Shown here piece after piece: positions 25,469-33,718 of a DNA stretch of 64,000 nt. Numbering within the stretch: the first letter of the stretch is position 1; every line of letters starts with the position of its first letter. This DNA comes from an uncultured Caryophanales bacterium. GTDB taxonomy: Bacteria; Bacillota_I; Bacilli_A; RFN20; CAG-826. The stretch lies in NCBI GenBank assembly GCA_905197045.1, contig CAJJXG010000005.1:1-64000 (forward strand), written 5' to 3'. Both the position numbers and the translations under genes were made by a program. The notes beneath the pieces are model-generated. The model did not search any database. It had not been told where the DNA came from and saw only the letters and a list, made by a program, of their open reading frames with translations.

Positions 25469-26299
25469 ATGAAAATTAAATATCTTGGCACAGCGGCTTA
25501 TGAAGGAATTCCCGCTCTATTTTGTGAATGTGAAACCTGTAAAAAATCATTAAAACTTGGTGGCAAAAATTTAAGAACCAGATCCCAAGCTTTAATTAAT
25601 GATGATTTGTTGATTGACTTTAATTGTGATACTTTATCACACTATTACACTTATAAAATGGATTGGAATAAAATTAGAAATTGCCTAATTACTCATTCTC
25701 ATGATGATCACCTCTATATAAGTGATATTATGCAATTAAGAGGGCATGATTTTTCTCATCCAAACGATGATTATTCAATTACATTTCACGCAGGTTTAAG
25801 AAGTTTTAAAATGCTAGGTGATGCTTTCGATCTCAAAGGTGTTAATTCAAATGTGTTAAAAAATCATTTTCTTGAACCATTTAAAGAATATCAAATTGCT
25901 TCATATAAAGTTATTCCACTGCCAGCAAATCATGATTTCACTAGTTCACCATATATTTATTACATCGAAAAAGATGATAAAAAAATGGTTTATGGACATG
26001 ATAGTGGTTTCTTTTTTGAGGATGTAATTGATGAATTAAGAACTTTAAAGCCATTAAATTTTATTTCTTTAGATTGTACTGGTGCACTATTAAAAGGCTG
26101 GCGTGATAATCACATGTCTTTGGATGTAAATATAGAATTAATAAATAGACTAAAAGAAGAAGGAATAATTGATGACAAAACAATTATAGTGAGCAACCAC
26201 TTCTCACATAACGGAAAAGCCACATATGAAGATTTAGCAAAAGCTGCAAAGCCTTTTAACATTATAATTTCTTACGATGGAATGGAAATAGAATTCTAG
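25469..26299 (+). CDS. PhnP-like metallo-beta-lactamase-fold hydrolase
   Basis: A 276-aa metal-dependent hydrolase. The metal site THSHDDHLY (HxHxDH) is clear, and the later GHD and NHFSH segments supply further ligands. The N-terminal CECETC (CxCxxC) resembles the extra structural zinc site of PhnP, a cyclic phosphodiesterase. No phn genes are nearby, so the substrate is open; other PhnP-like proteins act on cyclic nucleotides or phosphodiesters. A -10 box ends 6 nt before the ATG and no ribosome site is visible, suggesting a leaderless mRNA. The operator shared with the sugar operons covers its promoter. Confidence 0.85.
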   Translation: MKIKYLGTAAYEGIPALFCECETCKKSLKLGGKNLRTRSQALINDDLLIDFNCDTLSHYYTYKMDWNKIRNCLITHSHDDHLYISDIMQLRGHDFSHPNDDYSITFHAGLRSFKMLGDAFDLKGVNSNVLKNHFLEPFKEYQIASYKVIPLPANHDFTSSPYIYYIEKDDKKMVYGHDSGFFFEDVIDELRTLKPLNFISLDCTGALLKGWRDNHMSLDVNIELINRLKEEGIIDDKTIIVSNHFSHNGKATYEDLAKAAKPFNIIISYDGMEIEF

Positions 26300-26338
26300 A
26301 GATATATTTTTGGTATTAAAACATTTTAAATTAAAGAA

Positions 26339-26380
26339 AAAAGCTACAAAACTCAAATATTTTTAAGAAATGTAGCTTTT
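26339..26380. terminator. Bidirectional terminator
   Basis: Perfect 10-bp arms AAAAGCTACA (26339-26348) and TGTAGCTTTT (26371-26380) with T-rich flanks on both strands. It separates the PhnP-like gene from the convergent remnant and MATE gene. Confidence 0.7.
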
Positions 26381-26388
26381 ATTTTTAT

Positions 26389-26721
26389 CTAATTTAATTT
26401 AACTTCAATTTGGCATTGTTCGTCAATTTTTTCTTTAAATTTAATTACCAAAGTATTATAACACCTACTTCTTTCTCCAAATGATAAAGGCATTAAAGAT
26501 TCATCTTTTTGGAAAATTCCAAACTTAATAGGTTTGCCATTTAGAAGAACTTCTTTTACTGTATCCAACCCTTTAAATAGATTGTATTTAAAAATAATTT
26601 CTCTTTCTTTAATATTATCTTTAAATTCGCCATTAGCTTTTGAAATATTAATCTTGAAAGAATTGCTATTTTTATCATAGTTTGAAGTAAATTCTGTTGT
26701 TCTAAAATTGCCTCTCTTTTT
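26389..26721 (-). pseudogene. C-terminal remnant of a glycoside hydrolase
   Basis: An open stretch of 110 codons without a start, preceded in frame by a stop at 26722-26724 and ending with TAG at 26389-26391. Its beta-rich sequence (FRTTEFTSNYDK, then TVKEVLLNGKPIKFGIFQ) resembles the C-terminal beta-sandwich of GH31-type alpha-glycosidases, an assignment made from memory and uncertain. The catalytic part is missing and the fragment abuts the MATE gene, so a deletion probably removed the 5' portion. Confidence 0.5.
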
Positions 26722-26732
26722 TTATTCTTAAT

Positions 26733-28181
26733 TTATTTTTCTATAATTCCATTTTCCTTAAACTTACTGTTAAAAATTATAAATATTAAAGTTGCACCTC
26801 CCATAAGAATAAAACTAATTAACCAAGCAGCTGGATTTGAAAAACATAAACCAATGTAACTACTATCTGAATGAGTAGTTTGATAATTATTGTCAATTAA
26901 ATAAGGTAATAAAAAGCAGACTACTATTCGTGCTATTAATTCACCAATACCACTTAAAAACGGAATCAAAGGCTTTTTAATTCCTTGCAAGCTACTTCTG
27001 GAAATCATTAAAAGTGCTTGCATAATTAAAGACGGAGAAATTATATAAAGATATATTGAAACGTAATAAACAATTTCTGAATTTATATCTTCAGCATTTA
27101 AGAAAATATAAGGTACATATTTTGCACTTACTATTCCAATTAAGCAAATTACAACATATAAAATAATCGCTGTTAAAGAAGCTTCAAGTATTCCTTTTCG
27201 TATCCTTTTATATTTTCTAGCGCCATAATTTTGCCCGACAAATGTTAACAATGAACTCGCTAAAACACTAAAAACTATCGTCAAATAATTTTCAAATTGC
27301 GAATAACAAGTCATTGCACTACTTGCGTCTGGACCATATAAATTAATCTGGCTATTTTGTACAAAACTACCAATAAATAAAATCGACCATTGAAAACCGA
27401 GTGGCAAACCTAGCTTTAATAAATCGTAATAAATAGTTTTGTCAAATTTAGCAGATTTAAAAGAAAATTTAAGAGATGGATGTTTCTTTATAAGATAAAA
27501 ATAGTTTATCAACAAACTTAAAAAAATAACGATTGTATTAGCTATCCCACATCCTAATGTATCTAATGAAAGTAAATTTTGTGCTGTAAACAAAAACACC
27601 AATAAAATGTTTAATAAAGAAGTCGATAAACTTACTATTAAAGGAAAAGTGGAGTTACCTAATGCACGTAAAAAGTTACTAACTAAATTGTTTAAGGCGT
27701 TTAAGATAAAAAACCCTAAAATTATTAAGATATAAGTTTTTGCTTTCTCATAAAAAATAGCATCTATATTTAAAAAATTCATTAATGGGTCAATGCATGA
27801 AAGCCCTAATATAGAAATTATTATTGCGATTATTGTGGTCAATACTATTGAAACATTTAAAACTTTTTTTAAACTTTCAATATCTTTTGCGCCAGCTTTT
27901 TGTGAGCCAATAACTGAAAATCCGCTCGCGCAACCAAAACTAAATTGAAACAAAAGAGAATTAATCGCTCCAGTTTGATTCATTGCAACTACGCTATTAC
28001 TACCAACTGTAGATTTTAAAACTAGCGTATTAATTAAACTTAGACTAGTTCCTAAAAGATTCGATATCAAAATAGGAAAGCCAAATAAAATTATTGTTTT
28101 AAAAGGTCGACCATTTGTTAAATCTTGAAACGCGAATATTTTTTTAATTTTTGATATAAAAGCATTGCCTTTAACTTCCAT
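26733..28181 (-). CDS. MATE-family multidrug/Na+ antiporter
   Basis: A 482-aa polytopic protein with about 12 hydrophobic helices in two homologous halves. Family-like features include GFPILISNLLGTSL, the VAMNQTGAIN segment, QKAGAKD in the first half and GQNYGARKYKRI in the second. It probably exports drugs or metabolites using an ion gradient. ATG 28181 is preferred because GAGGA lies 6 nt upstream; a TTG two codons earlier lacks a site. It is the last gene of the glycan-island direction and may be co-transcribed from it. Confidence 0.9.
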   Translation of the reverse strand: MEVKGNAFISKIKKIFAFQDLTNGRPFKTIILFGFPILISNLLGTSLSLINTLVLKSTVGSNSVVAMNQTGAINSLLFQFSFGCASGFSVIGSQKAGAKDIESLKKVLNVSIVLTTIIAIIISILGLSCIDPLMNFLNIDAIFYEKAKTYILIILGFFILNALNNLVSNFLRALGNSTFPLIVSLSTSLLNILLVFLFTAQNLLSLDTLGCGIANTIVIFLSLLINYFYLIKKHPSLKFSFKSAKFDKTIYYDLLKLGLPLGFQWSILFIGSFVQNSQINLYGPDASSAMTCYSQFENYLTIVFSVLASSLLTFVGQNYGARKYKRIRKGILEASLTAIILYVVICLIGIVSAKYVPYIFLNAEDINSEIVYYVSIYLYIISPSLIMQALLMISRSSLQGIKKPLIPFLSGIGELIARIVVCFLLPYLIDNNYQTTHSDSSYIGLCFSNPAAWLISFILMGGATLIFIIFNSKFKENGIIEK

Positions 28182-28239
28182 ATTCAATCCTCAAAACTAA
28201 AATAGTTTTTTAGGTAAAATAATTAATATCTCTATGGCA

Positions 28240-29316
28240 CTAATCAATAATGTCTAAAAAATATTTCTCCCATTTATCATATCCTTTTAATGATAGATGC
28301 AAGCCATCATTTATAAATAAAGATTTAAATTCTTTATCATCATTAATAACTGATAAAAACATATCTCGATTATCAATAAAATGAATTTTCTTGTTTTCAG
28401 TAGCAATTTTTTGAAAGTAATTGTTTAACTTTGTTTCCTTTTTAAAGAAATTTTTAAAGCATGGTGAAGGTTCAACACTCAAAAAATAAACATCAACATT
28501 CGGATTAATTTTTTCGATTCTTTCAATAAAAATTTCGCAATTCTTCACTATTTTATTAAATTTTGGATTTAAATGTACATCATTAAAACCTAAATGAACT
28601 ATAATCTTTTCAAAGGAAAATTTACTCAAGAGATCATTTAAATATCTATTATAGATTTCGAAGGTTGCCCCACCTATGCCAAGCGGAAAAACACTTTTTT
28701 GTTTACAAGATTTTTTAAAAGGCCCTTCAACGCCATATTGATTAGGATCGTCATAAAATTCAAACCAAGAGTCACCGATTAATAAAGAATCAACCTTTCT
28801 ATTAGATAATTTATCAATTCTTTCACCTAATGTTTTTGCTCTTGGAAAATATAACTTTTGCTCAATCTCCATATCGGGTGAAAAGCCAGGCAACAAAAGT
28901 GTTTTATCAAAATCCTTAAATTTGTTTATCACTATCGTGCCTTGAAAAAAGCCTTTGATAAAATGTGAAGGTTTATTATCTTTATCCAAAAAATATAATA
29001 TTCCATTGCCATATATCCACTGCGTTTTGCGGTAATCATAAAAGCCAACAAACTTATATAATTTATCATTTAATAAGCCGCCGACAGAAGCAGAATCAAT
29101 GCTAGATGATAAGAAATTTTACTCACCAAAACCATATTTTTCAAAGTGTCCGTCAATATAAATTAAACTTCCACGATAAATTGAGCCTTCAACGTATTCA
29201 ACCTCTCCAAATCCTATTTGATTTTCAGAAAGTTTTCCATCTAGTGATTCAAACTCAAAGAAATGGGGAGATTCTCTATCTTTATATCTTTCTTTAAAAA
29301 TAAGTTTTTTAATCAT
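28240..29316 (-). pseudogene. MORN-SGNH hydrolase gene with an in-frame stop
   Basis: Two frames, 29316-29119 (65 codons) and 29118-28240, lie in the same phase and are separated by a single TAA at 29119-29121. Removing it gives one 358-aa protein. The N-terminal part has MORN-like repeats (YRGSLIYIDGHFEKYGFGE, then KLYKFVGFYDYRK). The C-terminal part is an SGNH esterase with GDSWFEF (Ser), GIGG, LGFNDVH (Asn) and DGLHLSLKGY (Asp-His), all intact. One CAA-to-TAA change would explain the stop. The downstream part could still start at TTG 28989, but there is no ribosome site. It sits 8 nt after the secreted SGNH gene. Confidence 0.7.
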
Positions 29317-29324
29317 ATAAAAGT

Positions 29325-30500
29325 TTATTTATCATCAATTTCAATATTTGCCTCTTTTAGTAATCTCACATATTCAGTGTAGTTTTCAAGTTTTGGGTGA
29401 ACATTATCTCTAAAAAATTCACCTTTTACTGTTCCATCTTCGTTATAGCATAAAGCTGGACTATCTAAATAAACAAAACGTTCATTCGTAATATTTTTAA
29501 TCAACAACTCATTTACATTTTTACAGTAATTATTTTTAGTTGTTCCGCCTGAATATCTTGGTTCAATACCAAAATAATAAAGTTTGGCATTTGGCACTTC
29601 TTCTAAAATATTGTCTATCAAAGTCTTCATATTTTCATAAGTTTGTGTGTCGTTATATCCAGCATCGAAAATATCATTTGTTCCCAAATGTAAAACAATA
29701 TTTTTAGGATTTAAGTCAACAATAAAACTTTGTAAGAAAATGTCCCAATCAATACTTTGAGCTGTACTTACGCCTAATAAGTTAACGTTCTTACCTTCAT
29801 ATAAAGAGTAAAAATTTGACCATGACCATGGATCAAAGAAAGAATCTCCAACAAAAATAGTTTGGTTTTGTGGGTAGTTTTGTTCTTTTAAGGTATTTTT
29901 TATTGTTTCTACTCTTCCTGAAATTCTATCAGGCATGTTTGTAACTGTAATAAAGAATGATGTTGAATAAGAATCAACTGTTGCTTCAACTTTAGTTTTG
30001 CCAACTTTAATTCCTTGGAACAAATTTTCTTCTTTGCTATATGTAGCGATTTTTTCGTCAACTACTTTAAAAGTAACAGTTCCTTCCCCATCAAATTTAA
30101 TATTAGGCTTTGCATCAAAACCAGTATATAAAATTAAATCATCAACAGAAAAAACACTTTCAGTAACACTAACATTAAAATATGTTGAATATTTGCCATC
30201 TGAAGTTGTTGCTTTAACTTTAGTTTCAGTATTTTCTTTTAAACCAGTTACTGAATTGCCCTCAATTAAAATATTGTATCCACTAAATGAATATTTAAGT
30301 TCATCATCACCTTCATAAGAAGAAGGCAAAGTGAATTCAATTTCAAGAGTTTGACCCCTAGCAACTGTTACATCTTTTACAACTAATTTTTCACTAGTAG
30401 TAACATCACTTTCCTCTTTATTCCCATTCCCGCAAGCACTTATTGAAAGCATTCCAGCAAACAAAGCGCTTATCATCAATACATTTCTAAATTTTTTCAT
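29325..30500 (-). CDS. Secreted SGNH/GDSL hydrolase lipoprotein
   Basis: A 391-aa lipoprotein. The signal peptide ends in the lipobox SISAC (lipidated C23). Residues ~40-190 form two beta-sandwich Ig-like domains of the Big_2 sort. An SGNH hydrolase domain follows: FVGDSFF (catalytic Ser), LGVSTAQ, HLGTNDIF (oxyanion Asn) and DNVHP (Asp and His). It probably removes acetyl or other esters from polysaccharides at the cell surface. It starts 6 nt after the RDD gene and is part of the glycan operon. Confidence 0.87.
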   Translation of the reverse strand: MKKFRNVLMISALFAGMLSISACGNGNKEESDVTTSEKLVVKDVTVARGQTLEIEFTLPSSYEGDDELKYSFSGYNILIEGNSVTGLKENTETKVKATTSDGKYSTYFNVSVTESVFSVDDLILYTGFDAKPNIKFDGEGTVTFKVVDEKIATYSKEENLFQGIKVGKTKVEATVDSYSTSFFITVTNMPDRISGRVETIKNTLKEQNYPQNQTIFVGDSFFDPWSWSNFYSLYEGKNVNLLGVSTAQSIDWDIFLQSFIVDLNPKNIVLHLGTNDIFDAGYNDTQTYENMKTLIDNILEEVPNAKLYYFGIEPRYSGGTTKNNYCKNVNELLIKNITNERFVYLDSPALCYNEDGTVKGEFFRDNVHPKLENYTEYVRLLKEANIEIDDK

Positions 30501-30506
30501 ATTAGT

Positions 30507-31706
30507 TTAATCTCCAATAAACTTTCCGATCATGAAACTCATTTTTTCACCTAATGTTTGATAGTATTTTTTATCAAAGGCGCCAAAACAAGCATTCGCG
30601 ATTAGATAAACAATTGAAATAATGTATAAAACATAAAATGGCATAAAGCCAAATAATTTAAAATTTAAAAAGGCTATAGAATTGTTGTTATAAAGTAAAG
30701 TAAATACAAAAGCGTTTACAACAAAGTAAGATAAAAAATAAGAAATAAATTTAATAAAATTTTGATACCAAGCGATTGTATCACCATTTTTCCTTATAAA
30801 TCCTATTTTCATGATCTTATCGACGATTGTTTGTCCATTTTTTATAAAGCAAGGGATAATGCTAAAATAGATCAATATAATTAATGCATAAATTACCATT
30901 AATAAAATGATTTTGTAACTAACAAGTCGATCTCTACTTTCTCCAAATTCTAAATATAAAGAATGATATGGCTCATAATTTAATAAAAAATCATTCATTG
31001 CATCAGTGAAAATTGAATAATAAGAGGTGTATATATCAGTATAAATAACGTAACCATTGTATTCTTTTTCATCTAAAGTAACGAATTGCAACTGCTCTGT
31101 GATATAGGCATCACAAGCAATCGCAACATTTTTATTTAAAATTGGATAGCCACTTTCAGCTAAAGTGAAGTAATCACTTTCTTCATTTTTGACACCATCA
31201 AAGATTATTTTTTGATAATAATCAAGTCCACATTGGTTTTGATTGAAACCACTATAATCTTTTTGATTATTAACCTTAAAAGTTTCGTAATAAAATCTTA
31301 CTCGATCATGTTCGATGTTTTTATCTAAATCATCGTAAACATAGGTTCCGCTATCATAATGACTTTCATTTTTACCTTCTTCATCGAAGTAATGCAAAGA
31401 AGTCAAAACAATTGAATAAATATAATCTCCAACAATGGTATTACTTGAAGCTAGATTATTAATTTTTTCATCATAATAACTAAGCTTAGATTCTTTTACG
31501 TAGCTTAATAACTTATACTCTTTTTCGTTTAATTCTTCACTCATATTATAAAAGACTGAATCTTTTGCATTAGATATTGTAAAGTCAGCAACTGAATAAA
31601 GAACTAAAGTTAATATCAAAACTATAAATAATTCAATTAAATAAGCTCCAAATTTTTTTGAAAACCTTGCAGAACTTGAATATTTATATAAACTTTGATA
31701 TTGCAT
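30507..31706 (-). CDS. RDD-like membrane protein
   Basis: A 399-aa membrane protein. An RDD-like first helix (RFSKKFGAYLIELFIVL) is followed by a ~220-residue polar outer loop. Then come a second helix, a cytoplasmic GQTIVDKIMKIGFIRKNGD segment typical of RDD proteins, and two or three more helices. The large insertion between helices 1 and 2 is unusual for RDD proteins. ATG 31706 is 4 nt after the GH3 stop; a TTG at 31739 would overlap GH3 and has no ribosome site. Function unknown. Confidence 0.7.
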   Translation of the reverse strand: MQYQSLYKYSSSARFSKKFGAYLIELFIVLILTLVLYSVADFTISNAKDSVFYNMSEELNEKEYKLLSYVKESKLSYYDEKINNLASSNTIVGDYIYSIVLTSLHYFDEEGKNESHYDSGTYVYDDLDKNIEHDRVRFYYETFKVNNQKDYSGFNQNQCGLDYYQKIIFDGVKNEESDYFTLAESGYPILNKNVAIACDAYITEQLQFVTLDEKEYNGYVIYTDIYTSYYSIFTDAMNDFLLNYEPYHSLYLEFGESRDRLVSYKIILLMVIYALIILIYFSIIPCFIKNGQTIVDKIMKIGFIRKNGDTIAWYQNFIKFISYFLSYFVVNAFVFTLLYNNNSIAFLNFKLFGFMPFYVLYIISIVYLIANACFGAFDKKYYQTLGEKMSFMIGKFIGD

Positions 31707-31710
31707 ATAT

Positions 31711-33675
31711 TTACTTATATTTAATAGCTTTTGATACAATTACTTCGTTTGCATTTTTACAAATTTCAATATCATACGTTCCATCATTGACGATGAATTT
31801 GTGATAATTAATACTATAAAAAGCAAAATCTTTTCTTTCAAGTTCTAATTTAACGGTTTTCTTTTCGCCTTTCTTTAAGAAAACTTTTTTAAAGCCTTTC
31901 AACTCTCTTAAAGGACGATATACAACTTTTGTTAAATCACTAATATAAAGTTGCACAACTTCTTTGCCATCGACTTGACCAACGTTTTTGACATCTACTT
32001 CAACTTCAACTTTTTCGCCATAATTTGTAACTTTTAAATTAGAATATTCAAAATCAGTGTAACTTAATCCAAAGCCAAATGGAAAAAGCACATCAATGTC
32101 TTCAGTAGTAAAATAACGATAGCCAACATTTAAGCCTTCTTTATAGCAAACTAAGCTTTCATCTTTATAAGCAAATGCTGAAGGATAGTCATCTAAGCAA
32201 GCAAATGTTTCAGTTAATTTTCCACTTGGATTAACTTTACCTACTAAAATATTTGCAATCGCTTTAGAAACATTTTCTCCACCGAATCCTACATATAAGA
32301 TTGCGTCGACTAATTGACTTTCATAAGTTAAGTCAATAGCTCCGCCTCCATAAACAACTAAGACAACTTTCTTATGTAATTTACGTAAAGATTCAATTAT
32401 TAATATTTCTTCGTTAGTTAAAGATATATTTTGTAAATCCGCTCCTTCAAAAACACGATGATTATTAAAACCTACACCTAAAACAATAACATCTTTATCA
32501 ACGCATTTATTATAGAATTCTTTAAAGTTGCCTAATTCTTTATTATAACCATGATCAGTCCAAATAACTTCGCCAGTATCAACGTCAACTTTTAAATCTT
32601 TAAATGCTTGATATAAAGTAACAAATTCTCCTTTTAAAGGGACGTTGCTACTTCCTCCACCAAATACATAATGCTCAGTAGGGTATCCACCGACAATAAC
32701 CTTATCTTTAGCTTTTAAAGGCAAAACGTTATCATTTTTCAATAAAACAATGCCTTCTTCAGCTACCATTTGAGAGAAAGCAGATCTTTCTTCAACTGTT
32801 GATGAAACTTTTCTTAATTTCTTTTCCTCCTCATTTTTAGATATCAAATCTAAAACATTTTGGGCTGCTTTATCAAGTTTTTGAAGATTAATTGAGTTAT
32901 CTTTTAATCCGTTTTCTAATTGAGCGTATATTTTATCTTCAAAAGGCATTATTAAACTTAAACCACTATTAATTGATTTAGGCGCATTTTTAACTGCAGA
33001 CCAATCGGATATAATAATCCCATCAAATCCATTCTCTTGAGCATAATTATAAAGAGGCTCGTTTTCGCTCATTCTAAGTCCATTTAACAGATTATATGAG
33101 CACATAAGAGTCCAAGGTTTTGCTTCAAAACAATAAACAAAGTTTCTTAAATAAATTTCGTTTAGTGTACGTTCGTCAACCTCACTTGATGCCCAAACTC
33201 TTTGATATTCACTATTATTTGCACAATAATGTTTCAAACTTGTTCCAACATGTTTTTCTTGAACACCAAGTATGTATTCTTTCCCAAAATGACCTGCTAA
33301 ATATGGATCCTCACTGAAATATTCAAAATTTCTTCCACAAAGTGGGTTTCTTTTGATATTAATTCCGGGCGCCAAAATTATATCAATATTTCTATCTATG
33401 CAATCATCAGCAATCATATTTCCATATTTTCTTGCTAAATCTAAGTTCCAAGTTTGAGACAAAACTTCAAAACTTGGGTATGCAGTTGATGGTAAATCTT
33501 GAGGATGTTGAATGTGGTTTTTATCAAAATTACTTCTGACCCCAAGAGGGCCATCACTTACCAAAACAGATGGAAGTTTTCCACCTAAATCATTGGTTTG
33601 CCAGCCATTTTTTCCAATGACTAATTTAATTTTTTCTTCATTTGTAAAGTTTTTAACGTTATATTTCATATTCAT
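31711..33675 (-). CDS. GH3 beta-glycosidase
   Basis: A 654-aa cytoplasmic (no signal peptide) family 3 glycoside hydrolase, likely beta-glucosidase or beta-xylosidase. The N-terminal TIM-barrel carries LVSDGPLGVR, GRNFEYFSEDPYL, LKHYCANN and the nucleophile segment IIISDWSAV. The alpha/beta sandwich domain and a C-terminal fibronectin-III-like domain (EVEVDVKNVGQVDGKEVVQL) follow. The start is placed at MNMKYN (33675); a longer frame to 33783 overlaps the upstream lipoprotein gene and adds non-family sequence. A strong hairpin lies just upstream. Confidence 0.92.
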   Translation of the reverse strand: MNMKYNVKNFTNEEKIKLVIGKNGWQTNDLGGKLPSVLVSDGPLGVRSNFDKNHIQHPQDLPSTAYPSFEVLSQTWNLDLARKYGNMIADDCIDRNIDIILAPGINIKRNPLCGRNFEYFSEDPYLAGHFGKEYILGVQEKHVGTSLKHYCANNSEYQRVWASSEVDERTLNEIYLRNFVYCFEAKPWTLMCSYNLLNGLRMSENEPLYNYAQENGFDGIIISDWSAVKNAPKSINSGLSLIMPFEDKIYAQLENGLKDNSINLQKLDKAAQNVLDLISKNEEEKKLRKVSSTVEERSAFSQMVAEEGIVLLKNDNVLPLKAKDKVIVGGYPTEHYVFGGGSSNVPLKGEFVTLYQAFKDLKVDVDTGEVIWTDHGYNKELGNFKEFYNKCVDKDVIVLGVGFNNHRVFEGADLQNISLTNEEILIIESLRKLHKKVVLVVYGGGAIDLTYESQLVDAILYVGFGGENVSKAIANILVGKVNPSGKLTETFACLDDYPSAFAYKDESLVCYKEGLNVGYRYFTTEDIDVLFPFGFGLSYTDFEYSNLKVTNYGEKVEVEVDVKNVGQVDGKEVVQLYISDLTKVVYRPLRELKGFKKVFLKKGEKKTVKLELERKDFAFYSINYHKFIVNDGTYDIEICKNANEVIVSKAIKYK

Positions 33676-33685
33676 ACCCAAATAA

Positions 33686-33715
33686 GATTTTGGGTGGAAA
33701 ATACCACCCAAAATC
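33686..33715 (-). terminator. Intergenic hairpin between lipoprotein and GH3 genes
   Basis: Perfect 12-bp arms GATTTTGGGTGG (33686-33697) and CCACCCAAAATC (33704-33715) with a 6-nt loop. No long T-run follows, so it may act as a partial terminator, a processing site or an mRNA stabiliser protecting the 3' end of the upstream lipoprotein message. Confidence 0.65.
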
Positions 33716-33718
33716 AAG

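Noticed and set aside
30455..30480. cre-like AAAGCGCTTATCA
   Set aside because: It lies inside the signal-peptide coding region of the SGNH lipoprotein and does not fit the full consensus.
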